Below, in pieces: positions 42,800-53,046 of a stretch of DNA of 64,000 nucleotides. The notes beneath the pieces are model-generated. The model ran no database searches. It worked only from the letters and a program-made list of their open reading frames with translations, and had not been told where the DNA came from. The stretch covers positions 2,501,673 to 2,565,672 of the forward strand of contig NC_090614.1 in NCBI RefSeq assembly GCF_004359215.1. Direction: 5' to 3'. How positions within the stretch are numbered: the first letter of the stretch is position 1; each line of letters opens with the position of its first letter. Source of the stretch: Bremia lactucae. Taxonomy: Eukaryota > Oomycota > Peronosporomycetes > Peronosporales > Peronosporaceae. The position numbers and the translations under genes are program-made.

Positions 42800-43945
42800 C
42801 GAGATTTAGGCCGGCTTGTGCAAATCAACAGTGAGCAAAGACCACTCTTGCTACAATAAGCGTTCCGTTGTCAATATTACTTGACGTTTGAAGAGCTTAT
42901 CAAGCAGATAAGGCTCTCAAGAGTTTATGGATTACCTAAAAAATCCATCCAATCAATACTTGAAAGGTTTTTTGTAATTGTATCGATCTTAAACAGATCG
43001 ATACACAACAGGCAATAATTTACTGTATTACAAATCCGTTGCTAGGGACACATCCCGTGTCGTCATCCGCACTTATAAAATTTTGCGCTTGCATCATGTA
43101 TAAGTGCCACGATGCACCAATAAGTGGGCAACGTGGACGTGAGAAGACATATCTCACGATAAGTCACGACTTCTACTAGCCACGCCAGTACAATTCGTCC
43201 GTAAGTACATACGTGCTAGCGAAGTTTTCAACGGACGAGGCCCACTGCTTCATCCCATTCTCCGTTACAACATGTACCTGTTCCGGTAGAGTGTTGGCAG
43301 TACGTGTCAATGAACTTTGTCTTCGATTTTCCAAAGACGATCACAAGAATAATAATTTTCTTGTCTTGTTGATCGTTTTAGCAACATGGTAAATCTTGCT
43401 GCAGTCCCGGGGTCAATCTTAGCCAAGGATGTGCTCGTGTCGTTGTCGACACAATGCTTCGACTCCATGGGTACCCGAGAACTGGTCTCAGATCGAGACC
43501 TCAGATACACGGCGGAACTTTGGCAAACTTAGTTAAATCGCTTGAAACACAGTTTAAAATGTCTACTTTTGATTATTCTAAATAGATGTCAGACAAAACG
43601 TGCAAGTCGTATCCTTAAAGAGATACTTCGCGGATACGTGAGTTGGAGCGAGTTCTTGCCGATGCTAGAATTTGTCATTAGCAATTTGGTGCTTGACAAT
43701 GACTCGTATTCAAGGGGGGATGGACTCGCTCGAGCAAAGAACTTACTGCTTCTTGCTCTGCATGCATTGGCCTTACGGTCCTGCGCTTTATGTTGGGCGC
43801 CTCCGCCCTTACCATCTGTTTATGGCTTCTTCCGATATCGAATCAATCCGGAACAGTCTAAGGCGTCTGTAAAAGCCTGATGGTCCCGAGCTAAATAATA
43901 GTCTCGTGTCAAAGTCTAGCTCTCATGAAACAGACGAGCGATGGA
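42800..43945 (+). pseudogene. Gypsy integrase and C-terminal tail
   Basis: Plus-strand integrase core in shifting frames: MNFVFDFPKDDHKNNNFLVL (about 43313; first catalytic Asp), RELVSDRDLRYTAELW (about 43480; second Asp), CQTKRASRILKEILRGYVSWSEFLPMLEF (about 43580-43670), and the tail YGPALYVGRLRPYHLF (about 43775-43820). Several stops. It is followed by about 110 bp of 3' UTR, a polypurine tract and LTR A, so this 3' part belongs to family A or a close relative although the 5' LTR upstream is type B. Confidence 0.82.
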
Positions 43946-44044
43946 AATTTAAAATGATGGTTCTGACCAATCAACATCGTTTTAAAAATTAAGTGGTGAC
44001 ATAGCGACCACTCCATCCAATGACATTCAGAGTGATTGTCGTTT

Positions 44045-44057
44045 AAGGGAGGGGTGA
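44045..44057 (+). other. Polypurine tract of family A
   Basis: AAGGGAGGGGTGA lies directly before the TG of the LTR at 44058. This is the expected plus-strand primer site and marks that LTR as a 3' LTR in plus sense. The mirror copies TCAACCCTCCC (45821) and TCACCCCTCC (52929) mark the two minus-sense 3' LTRs. Confidence 0.85.
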
Positions 44058-44507
44058 TGTAACGGGGTGTATCGTTACATGTAATTAACACTCAAAGGTT
44101 GTTAATTAATATATAATTTAAAAGGTAGATAATATTTGCAGGAAATTACTTTATAAAGTAATATACAGAATTCTTATTCATAAATAGGTATAAACCATTA
44201 TACCTATTTATTCCGCAGACTAATCAGCTGTAGGAGTAATCAAAGAGAGAGTTACAGATAAGATAGAGATAAGAATTCAATTACGTGTTAAGTATTAGAT
44301 TATAATTAAGTTAGCATTTACAAAGATAGAAAAAGAGACACTTCATTATATTGATACAGTTTTCATTTTACCCTCTTTAAGCTAGTTACCTTAAAGAGAA
44401 GTCTTCCTCTGCACGCACGAATGTAAGTGAAATAACGTAAGGCACCACTCGCACCTGAAGCAGTGCGAAGTGGACTTGTACAGTTTAAGTCGTAGTGCCC
44501 CGTTACA
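44058..44507 (+). repeat. LTR A, 3' LTR of a plus-strand element
   Basis: 450 bp from TGTAACGGGGTGTATCG to GTGCCCCGTTACA. Together with about 110 bp to its left it is an inverted repeat of 45376-45934. Confidence 0.92.
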
Positions 44508-45375
44508 TGTAGGGCGTAATTACAGAAAACAATAAAATTTTTAAATAATAAGCTGCAATTTGTTATCTTATACTTAATGTCTTTAAATCTGCCGAGGAAA
44601 TAGTAACTCTTTCGGAGATGTCGTGGAATCTGTTCCTTCACGAATTAAAGAAAGGGAAGATCCAGAATTGGCCACACCAGTTCCAGAAGTGAACTTGTTG
44701 GACTGTTCCTCGTCGCCCACAAGGACGAGAGCGTCCTAGAAACGAATAAAAAGAAAATGCTCGCTACAAAGGCTGCGGATGCCTCGATAGACAGTTCGTT
44801 CCTTGCGGTTCTGTGGAAACATCGCGATGTGTTCCCAGAAGAAGTGCCAAGCCGCCTACTAGCAGACAGAGGCATCGGGCACGAAACAGACCTCGAGCCT
44901 GGTACTAAGTATTGTGCGACCAGTCAATGGCCGTTGCCGAGAGTACAAGTCGATTATATCGATGAGTTCTTCGACAACTGCTATTAAATATTCGTACCGA
45001 GGAAAAACTGAACAGCAGCCAAAAACGTCGTCAAAAAGTGTTTTGATATCGATATATTAAGTTGGCTCAACTAATGTCGACAAATGGTGGAAGCCTGTGC
45101 AACGGTGCACACTTGAGCACCCTGTCAGTAGAAAAGGTAAATATACGGACGACTCGACATGGATGCGTTTCAAAAAAAGTAGCGCACGCGGGCATGACAA
45201 AAAATAGCATAAAGACACGGCTCGTTCCTTTGTTTTAAATAGACTGACGCACGAGACCCACGGCACCATCGTGATCCCGATTCCCGCAAAGAAAAACAGC
45301 AATAGTCCCACAATCTGAAGCCTGACAAATTCCTCGTTGCCCAAGACAAACGTCGACATGTCATTCCGCCCCAGC
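44508..45375. other. Spacer between two inverted LTR A copies, with a Gypsy RT fragment
   Basis: 44757-44987 (plus) is a short RT N-terminal piece: FLAVLWKHRDVFPEEVPSRL, LADRGIGHETDLEPGTKYC, QWPLPRVQ, closest to family D by eye. From 45060 to 45375 a minus-strand frame has hydrophobic stretches (QIVGLLLFFFAGIGITMVPW) but I cannot assign it; it could be a captured host fragment or chance. Confidence 0.6.
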
Positions 45376-45820
45376 TGTAACGGGGCACTATGACTGTACT
45401 GCTTCAGTACAAGTCCACTTCGCACTGCTTCAGTTGCGAGTGGTGCCCTACGTTAATTGACGTACACTGTACGTGCAGAAGAAGACTTCTCTTTAAGGTA
45501 AGAGGGTAAAATGAAAACTGTATTTAATATAATTAAGTGTCTCTTGTTTTACCTTTGCAAATGCTAACTTAATTATAATCTAATACTCAACATGTAAATG
45601 AATTCATATCTCTATCTTATCTGTAACTCTCTCTTTGATTACTTCTACAGCTGATTAGTCTGCGGAATAAATAGGTATAACGGTCTATACCTATTTATGA
45701 ATAAGAATTCTGAATATTACTTTATAAAGTAATATCCTCCAAACATTATCTACCTTTTGGATAATATATTAATTAACAACATTTAAGTATTAATTTCATG
45801 TAACGGTACACCCCGTTACA
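45376..45820 (-). repeat. LTR A, 3' LTR of a minus-strand element
   Basis: 445 bp from TGTAACGGGGCACTATG to CACCCCGTTACA. The reverse-complement polypurine tract (TCAACCCTCCC) directly to its right shows that the internal region lies to the right and sense is minus. Confidence 0.92.
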
Positions 45821-45929
45821 TCAACCCTCCCATAAACGACAATCACTCAGAATGTCATTGGATGGAGTGGTCGCTATGTGACCACTTAATTTTTAAAACG
45901 ATGTTGATTGGTCAGATCCATCATATTAA

Positions 45930-46845
45930 TTTCCATCGCATGAAGAATCAACTCATGCGGGGTGACGCACTGCTATCTCTTGTCGGCGGCAGACGGAACG
46001 TCTGCCGTAGTGTCTTCCACTCGCACAACACTGGATGTTGCAAGTGCACGTGGTGAATCACCACGTGAATACGACCCCTCTTTGGAGGGACTACGAATGC
46101 GAGTCGGATGAAATGGCCGATTCGGGAAGAATGGAACAGCCGCCTGATATACGTCAGGCGGCTGACTATGAGCCTTCGAATGAGAGGGCTCATTCTGATA
46201 GACCAGTAATAGTCTATTTGGATCCGACGATGAGGATGATACCTCATTGCCCGTTCGATCTCCCATACGGTCACCTGCACGTGTTTCTGTGCAAAGTGAC
46301 GACGATGGCGTGAGCCATCGTAAGAAAAGTCCTTGTTGTACCTTTGCTTCAGTGGGTACCACTAAGGAGAGTGAAGACAATAAAATGTCTCATCTCGCCC
46401 CTGAAAAGAAGCCGTGGCTTTTGCCAGAACGGCTTATCAATAGCTTGTCTGGAGAAACTACTCCTCACAATAAATATCCCTTAATTATTGCGACAAAGAT
46501 ACATGGGCTTGATCCCAGCGCGAAGAACTTTCGCGCTGTGGAAGATTTCTATCTCGATGCTATTCTTATGCATCGATGGTTTAGTCGCAACAATAAGCGA
46601 GATAAGGTCTCGCTTATGCAAGCTTGGAGCGCGTACATTCGCAATTCAAAGACATTGAACGGGAAGCTTGGCTTCAAAAACTTAACGCGAATCGCGTAAA
46701 ATTTGAGAAAAGAACTCCAACCAGTGCAAAGTATAAATTGCATCGGTTGTCACGTGAGGCTGGGCTTCCATGCCTCACGTGGGGTGATCCCTGTCCGTGT
46801 TGTGTGGACAACTCCACTCTTAACTCCTGCGAAGAGATCTTCTGA
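45930..46845 (+). pseudogene. Antisense frame next to 3' LTR A, copy 1
   Basis: Plus-strand sequence homologous, frame by frame, to 53047-54070: a Ser-rich and acid-rich N-terminus (SSSATLDVASARGESPREYD type), ECESDEMADS, QAADYEPS, then DDDGVSHRKKSP, SHLAPEKK, VSLMQAWSAYIRN, and KRTPTSAKYKLHRLSREAGL followed by PCLTWGDPCPCC. The two copies keep protein similarity across different nucleotide changes, so this was once coding on the plus strand, opposite to the sense of the adjoining LTR. Frameshifts break it here. I do not recognise a domain; the CPCC motif is too short to call. Confidence 0.65.
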
Positions 46846-47029
46846 CGAGCAGTCACCAGCTCGTCTTGAAAGGACTGATGTGTTCTTTCATTCGCAAGTT
46901 GATCAACCGCAACTTGCCACGGTTCTGCACTGTCCGCCGAAGACACCGTCAACCGTCGTCGCGACTTCGCGATGACAGGATCGTTCAGGATCATTGTCCT
47001 TCCGAACAAGACGATCCGATTCCTTTCTT

Positions 47030-47400
47030 CCCCTCCATATCCATTGACAGATTCGAGTGGTGAAAAGCGTTTCCTTGTTGAACACCTCCTGAACCACGAT
47101 AAAGTAAAAGGGATTCGAACGAATACCTTCGTCGTTAGCGGGGGTTTCTACCCTCGCATGAAAGTTGGGAACCTCGTCTCCAACTGATGATAGAAGTTCC
47201 AGGTCTCGTATTACAGTACGACGAGACCTATTCTCTTCGACAGAGTATCCACCAGAGAACGAGCGCTTTCCGTGCTCGTTACTTTCCAATCTCTTCGCGC
47301 ATCTCACAAGAGATGGGCGTACTCCAATGTGGAAATTTAAGGGAGTATACTTCCTTGGGGGGAGGGGCATGACCTGCGCTCTTAGAACAGCATGGACATG
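47030..47400 (+). pseudogene. Gypsy (chromovirus) pol chromodomain tail
   Basis: Plus-strand pieces in neighbouring frames read KRFLVEHLLNHDKVKGIRTN, then GGFYPRMKVGNL and, in the alternate frame, RGFLPSHESWEPRLQLMIEVPGLVLQYDETYSLR (given in two parts in the DNA at 47135-47245). That is the usual YLVRWRGYPP-SWEP chromodomain end of oomycete Gypsy pol. It is out of context here, downstream of the antisense frame. Confidence 0.7.
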
Positions 47401-48271
47401 AGTCCCACCACGAGAGGCAAGGTACTCATGCATTTCTCAGAAAATCGGTGCGGCTTGTAGGGTGCACCAACTACGGTCCCTTTATTGAACCGGTCACAAA
47501 AAACATTCGGGTTGCCAAACCAGATATCGTGGCCTGTGCTTTGATTGTTCTGTACGAAGGCTTCCCAAGTTTGGAACAAAGGAGTGACATCCTTTGCCCG
47601 CTTACATGTGTACCATCAATGCCGGAAAAGGGCATCAACGAAGAATTCCGTTTCGTCGTCACCAGACTTGTGAAGTCTGGATGAGTCAAAACAAAATATG
47701 ATATCGATCCTTGGTCCTACCAGACCAATGAATTAAGTTGCTCTTAGACGGCAACCAGGGTTTCTTTTGGGAGCAGACCGCAGGGTATTTCCGTCTCGCT
47801 CCTGCTGAGTCATGTTGCCGTTAACTTTATTGCTAACATTACTTTCCGAGCGATTTTAAAATCACCATGTCCCTGTGATGCATTCTAGAACCACCAGAAT
47901 TACGCCGATCAAAGTGACCTTGACGATCACTTTGTTCCTAGTAATGCATTCTAACATCGCCAGAGTTTTCATCATCTATGGAAGCATCATCAGATGTCTC
48001 CCCACCAAAGAGGTCCGACAAGTCAAACAACCTCGTTATTACCGCTTTGGTAGTCGCGTGAGAACCCGAAGATTCCATAGACGTGGCCCCGAGTGAACCG
48101 GACGCCTCTTCGGTAACCACAGAGTCGGGTGATGACGCCGACTTAGTCCAGTCACCTACCATAGGTATAGCAGGTGACTTGTTGCCATCAGCTGCAATGG
48201 CAGTAGCAGGTGAAATGCTCCAGTAACCTCCAATAGGAGTGAGAGTTGACGAATATCCCGCAGTAGACGCA
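47401..48271. other. Repeat-derived DNA with a short Ser/acid-rich frame
   Basis: A minus-strand frame 48276-47938 (112 codons) begins at the LTR B fragment edge with MNASTAGYSSTLTPIGG and is rich in Ser, Thr and Asp (LFDLSDLFGGETSDD). I see no known domain. The rest holds no gene. Confidence 0.4.
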
Positions 48272-48336
48272 TTCACTGTAATCAGTGTAGGTAACTAGTA
48301 CTGTTGTCAAAACTAGCAAAAGGGTGCCCCGTTACA
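48272..48336 (+). repeat. LTR B end fragment
   Basis: CACTGTAATCAGTGTAGG through GGTGCCCCGTTACA, the last 65 bp of LTR B. It cuts the right family B copy off after RNase H; the left copy continues past this point. Confidence 0.78.
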
Positions 48337-50900
48337 GTCCTGATTTGTATTTCTCGGAGAGATTATATTCCGCGAGGTAAGACAACCATCACGCCATTCT
48401 GTGCGAGAGGTGAGGACTGTCACGGCCGTTCGTGAAGACGCATGGTTCGTATATGCAATGAGCGGTCTATCTACCAAGAGATATACCTTAAGCTTAGCCA
48501 GTGTATATTTAATGGCAAATAATTCCTTGTCTTACACTGGATAATTGCGTATAGCTGGTAAAAGCAGACGCGATTGAAGCCAACGGCGCGCTCTGCGCCG
48601 TCTGTGTCATATTGCACTAACGCACAACCGAATGCAAAATCACTGGCGTCACATACCAGATGAAATGGTCTATCTTGGTCGACATTCACTAGGATTGGCG
48701 ATTGCATAAAGGTCTGTTTGATACCATCAAAGGAACGCTGACAATTAACGTTCCATGAGCACTTTACATTTTTCTTCAACAATGAAGAAATATGTACTGT
48801 CATTTCGGTATAATTACGTGTGTACTTGAGCAGGTTAGCCGAAAAACTTTCGAAGTCTCTTTACATTGACTGGCACAGGCCGTTCGGTGATCGCCTTGAT
48901 CTTTACGGATGCGAGCGTACACTGTGTTTACTTACGATGCACCTAAGAAGTGTTTTTTGCTTGCAGAGAATATACACTTCTTAAGATTTTCGTACAACAT
49001 ATGCATAAGTAAAAGAACCTTTCGGACGTGAGTACGATGTACTTCAACGTTCGACTATCCGTTCATGGCTCTGCATGAACGAAGACGTCATCAAAATAAC
49101 TCGGTGCGAAATCCCGCACGGATTTTAACAGATGGTGACACATCAGTTGAATGTTGCAGGAGCATTACTTTACCCACTAGCCACTCCCACAGCATTCCGC
49201 TTGGGTGATTACTGCTGTGAACAGGATATCCTGTTCACGCATAAGGATCTGAATCCGTCCATCAGATTCATTGACGAAAAGTTGGTACTCTTTGACATAA
49301 CATTAATGATTACGTCTCTTCCTGGTACGTCGTCTGAGCCGGTACCGTCGCAGCGTCCAATTTATTGAGCGCATGCACAGTTCACCACCCTCCTCTTTTC
49401 GCACTCAGAATGAGCGCATGCACAATTTACCACCCTCCTCTTTTCGCACTCAGAATTTGACCTTCCCACATAGCTCATCGACCCTCCTCTTTCCGCACGC
49501 AGAAGATCGATGAGCTATGTGGGGAGGTCGAATTCTTCCCATGGCTTACTGCTAAGCGATCAGCAAAGAATTTGTCGATCGCTAATACTTGTTCACGCGG
49601 CAGTGGCCACTGCTTCATGACACAGTATTTCAAACCTGGAATCGGGCCGATTTCGTGTCGAGTACCTTTATCCTTAGGCAAATACGGTGTAGATTCAGGA
49701 AAGACATCCTTGAATTCGATTATAACCTTATAAAAAGAATTTATAAGACTCCCAGTATTGGGACGTAAAATGTACCATCCGACTCTTCGCATCCAAAACA
49801 CGTTCGTCCATCGATGAGCTGCTAAAAAACCGTTCGTTCACAGGAAATACTATTGACGACCGAATATTGGTCACGTAGTTGTCATCTGTGACAAATACGC
49901 AGATCTGCTTGACTTTGCCACTACGCAGATCACGCAGGAATCTTTTCCGATCTAGCGTTGGTAATCGAGTTATTTCCGAAGTTAACTTCGGAGGCGCTAT
50001 CAGATCAAGTGTATAAACGCCTACACTTGATCCGTTGTTTACTAAGACATCTAATCTCTGTTTCTTCTTTGGAATTTTGATTATAAAGGTACCTTGGAAC
50101 CTTTGACCACAGGTTTCTGGGGACTTATTCCCGCAGATTCTTGGGGACTTATTCGCTCTAATTTGATTTGGGGGGTATTCTCCTCAAATACCTCAAGCTG
50201 TGGTTGCGCTACCACAGCAAGATCCTCTACGATCGACTCTCCAGTCAATCTAGGACTTTCGCACTGTCTCTTTTAGACAGGCGTTTAAGACTTTCTTGGA
50301 TGCTGCTTTTGAAGCTTGAATTCTTGTTTCGTACCACTCACTTAACCGAGTGGTCGAGCTTCGATGCTGCCTGTGCTTGTGCGCAGCCATCAGAATCTAA
50401 CTCCACAGTGTGATAGGTATTCACACTGAGGTCTAGTTCAGTCGTCCTAACGACTGAACTAAGAGAGAGGCCATCGCACTCACTCATAGGGCATCCACAC
50501 GCATTGAAACGCTCCAAGACGTTCATCAGTTGGCCATCTATTAAACAAGAGACAGGCACCGTCACGGGCTCATGCTGCCAATTCATGCATGGCTCTTTCT
50601 TTTTGAGCCATGGCAAATCCAAGGATGACATCAAATTTGTCATCCAAACCAAGTACGATGAAAACATTTTACCGACCTAAACGTGTATTCGATAAAAACT
50701 ACACGTTCTTTTTTGTTACGGATGCACCTGATGCTAGGCGGACCGTCATCCTCGTTAGAGGAATATCGCGCTCTACAAACTTGAGCCTGCGATCATTTAG
50801 CGATTGGCGTCGAATAAAACTGTTCGACGCCCCACAATCTACTAGGGACTTTAGTGACAATTTATATGCCACAATAGTTTTCAAGGTTATGGGGTTAATC
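48337..50900 (-). pseudogene. Gypsy family B protease, RT and RNase H (right copy)
   Basis: Mirror image of 40211-42760. The protease VDCGASNSFIRR lies at 50839-50804, the linker DSDGCAQAQAASKLDHS at about 50370, the RT start at 49700-49475, the same hairpin and duplication at 49537-49370, and RNase H at 48803-48471 differs from the left copy in only a handful of residues out of 110. It ends at the LTR B fragment at 48336 after a shared block ending AAATCAGGAC. Same stops as the left copy at several places. Confidence 0.88.
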
Positions 50901-52190
50901 TCATCCTGGGGCAGTTACACACAGTGTTTGTATGTGAGGAGCAACTTTCGCCGAAGACCTGCAAACTCTTTTGACGTTGCTGGATCAGATGCGCGCTCCG
51001 CACCTACTGACCCTGGCCGTTTTTCTCACGCTCCGCCTCGCCGTTGCGATTTCGCAACAGCGTCGGATTCCCGTCCTCCGCTTTTCCTAGCGGGAGGTCG
51101 ATCGTTTCGCTCAGGCTTTGGTGGTGATGACTGGGCGTGGGGCATTACACTCGTAGGCGTAGTGGCACATCTTTTGGCAACGATTATTATTTTGTAACTG
51201 TTTATTTCATGAAGAGCAAGGTTTCTTGCTCTTTGTATACGAGAGGTCCATAGGTTCTGGACCGACGTTTTTTGACGTCTCGGTGGACGACAAGTACCCG
51301 AGTGGAAGAAATCCTGTTTTAGGCTGAAATCCCCTTATTCAGCTACAGATATCGCTTGGTCTAGCGTCTCGAGCTCAAGCAGGGTCTTGACAGAACCGTC
51401 TGCAAGACTCTTCATGAACACAGTAACCTGTGTGTGTTCATCTATCGGATGACTCACGATACATCTGACCAGGTATCGTGTATGTTGGGCATAAGCGTCA
51501 AAATTACGCTTGCCCTGCTGTAAAAATGGGAGCTCGGCTAAGGCCCTAAATTCAGCTCGTGGCGGCTCAAATGTTTGTCTGAGCTGGGTCTTGAAGACCT
51601 CGTATGTTCCAAATACTAATAAGTCGTGAAGCTTGATCGCTGAGGCCCAAGATTTGGCACGTCCGGCTAAGTTGGGAATGCCAGATTTCACTTTCTCCGC
51701 ATCGTTATCGATGCGGTGAGCCTCTATGGCGTCGTCTAACTCGATGAACTATATCAAAAGAGAGTCGCCTTCGACTGCCTTAAGCTTAGAGATTTCTACC
51801 TATTTTAAAGTTTTCGGACGACACGGAAGCACCAGCCATTAAGCAGAATTTACATGCTGCTGTTTAACCATTCCAGCTATTGAGCTCCTGTCCTCTCAAC
51901 ACCTTGTGCTAAGAGTATTTCTGTGAAAGCAAGGCTGCTTTCTCTTAGGGCCCGTCGAGTTGATGCTGCATGAATTCGGCTATAGCCGCATGTTGCTCGT
52001 CTCATATAGAGCGAACAGCATTGCACTAACAGCTGGTCCGCCTACGACCGAACGCATGCGTTCGATCGCTCTCCATTGAAGACCGCTCAAATGAGTGAAA
52101 CTTTCACGCGTTGCTTGATAGTCATTTTAAGGGGCTTGAAAGCTCTCTCGTTCTTCACCAAACATGGCTTTGTTGGATGTAACGTGCGTG
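50901..52190 (-). pseudogene. Gypsy family B gag (right copy)
   Basis: Minus-strand gag. 51691-51335 is one open stretch (GIPNLAGRAKSWASAIKLHD, LRQTFEPPRAEF, AQHTRYLVRCIV, VTVFMKSLADGSVKT). The N-terminal part toward 52190 is broken. The zinc-knuckle area is near 51150-51200. Identity with the left copy falls off beyond about 51170. Confidence 0.83.
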
Positions 52191-52222
52191 GGCCGTTGAA
52201 CGGACTACAAAGTGCTACCAGG

Positions 52223-52486
52223 CGAAACGGGGCACCCTTTTACTAGTACTGTCAATAGTACTAGCTGTCCTACACTGATTTCAGTGAAGGTATGATTACT
52301 TGGTACTAAATATACAAAAGGTACAGAGGAAGGTTTTACTAAAAGCTAAGATAAGCTAAATTTAAGGTCTAGTCTTATGCCAACAATAGAGAAAATATAA
52401 ACATTTTTTAATATATTTAGTTTCCTACTCAGCGATCTTTTATCTACTACTGAACTTATCATACTTATAGCTTACTAAATATGGCG
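52223..52486 (-). repeat. LTR B, 5' LTR of the right copy, cut by LTR A
   Basis: Begins (plus view) AACGGGGCACCC after the reverse primer-binding site GTGCTACCA. It matches LTR B through the ACTACTGAACTTATCATAC block and ends at 52486 (ATGGCG), where LTR A starts. About half of the LTR is missing beyond that point. Confidence 0.8.
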
Positions 52487-52928
52487 TGGAATGAGGCACT
52501 GCTGACTTGCACTGCTTCAGTACAAGTCCACTTCGCACTGATTCGGTGCGGGTGGTGCCTTACGTCACTTCACGTACACTAGCACGTGCAGAGGAAGACT
52601 CTCTTTATATCACTTGCTTTAAAGAGCGTCAAAAGTTAGTTGTATATAATACAATTAAGTTCTTCTGTTTCTCTCTACTTAATACTAACAAATTATATAC
52701 TAATACAAAACATGTATTAAAGTCTCATCTGTCTCTCTCTTTGCGCGCGTCCAGTGCTGACTGGACCGCGGAGCAAGTGTATATAATAATCTGTATGTAC
52801 CAACGGATAAGATATTAGAATATTACCATGTATAGTAATATTCTCCAAATATTATCTTACCATTTAAATAATATATTAAATTAACAACCTTAAAGTGTAA
52901 ATTTCATGTAACGATACACCCCGTTACA
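52487..52928 (-). repeat. LTR A, 3' LTR
   Basis: 442 bp from TGGAATGAGGCAC (a mutated TGTAACGGGGCAC) to CACCCCGTTACA, followed by the reversed polypurine tract TCACCCCTCC. Confidence 0.9.
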
Positions 52929-53046
52929 TCACCCCTCCGTTTTATGACAATCACTCTGACTGTCATTAAATAGAGTGATCACTATCAGACCACTTTATTA
53001 AAAACGACGTTGATTGGTTAGAACCATCATTTCTTTAATTTAACGC

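Noticed and set aside
45057..45425. Hydrophobic 122-codon minus-strand frame as a membrane protein gene
   Set aside because: Its first codons lie inside LTR A, it has no family match I recognise, and the hydrophobicity could come from AT-rich DNA. Kept only as a remark in the spacer entry.
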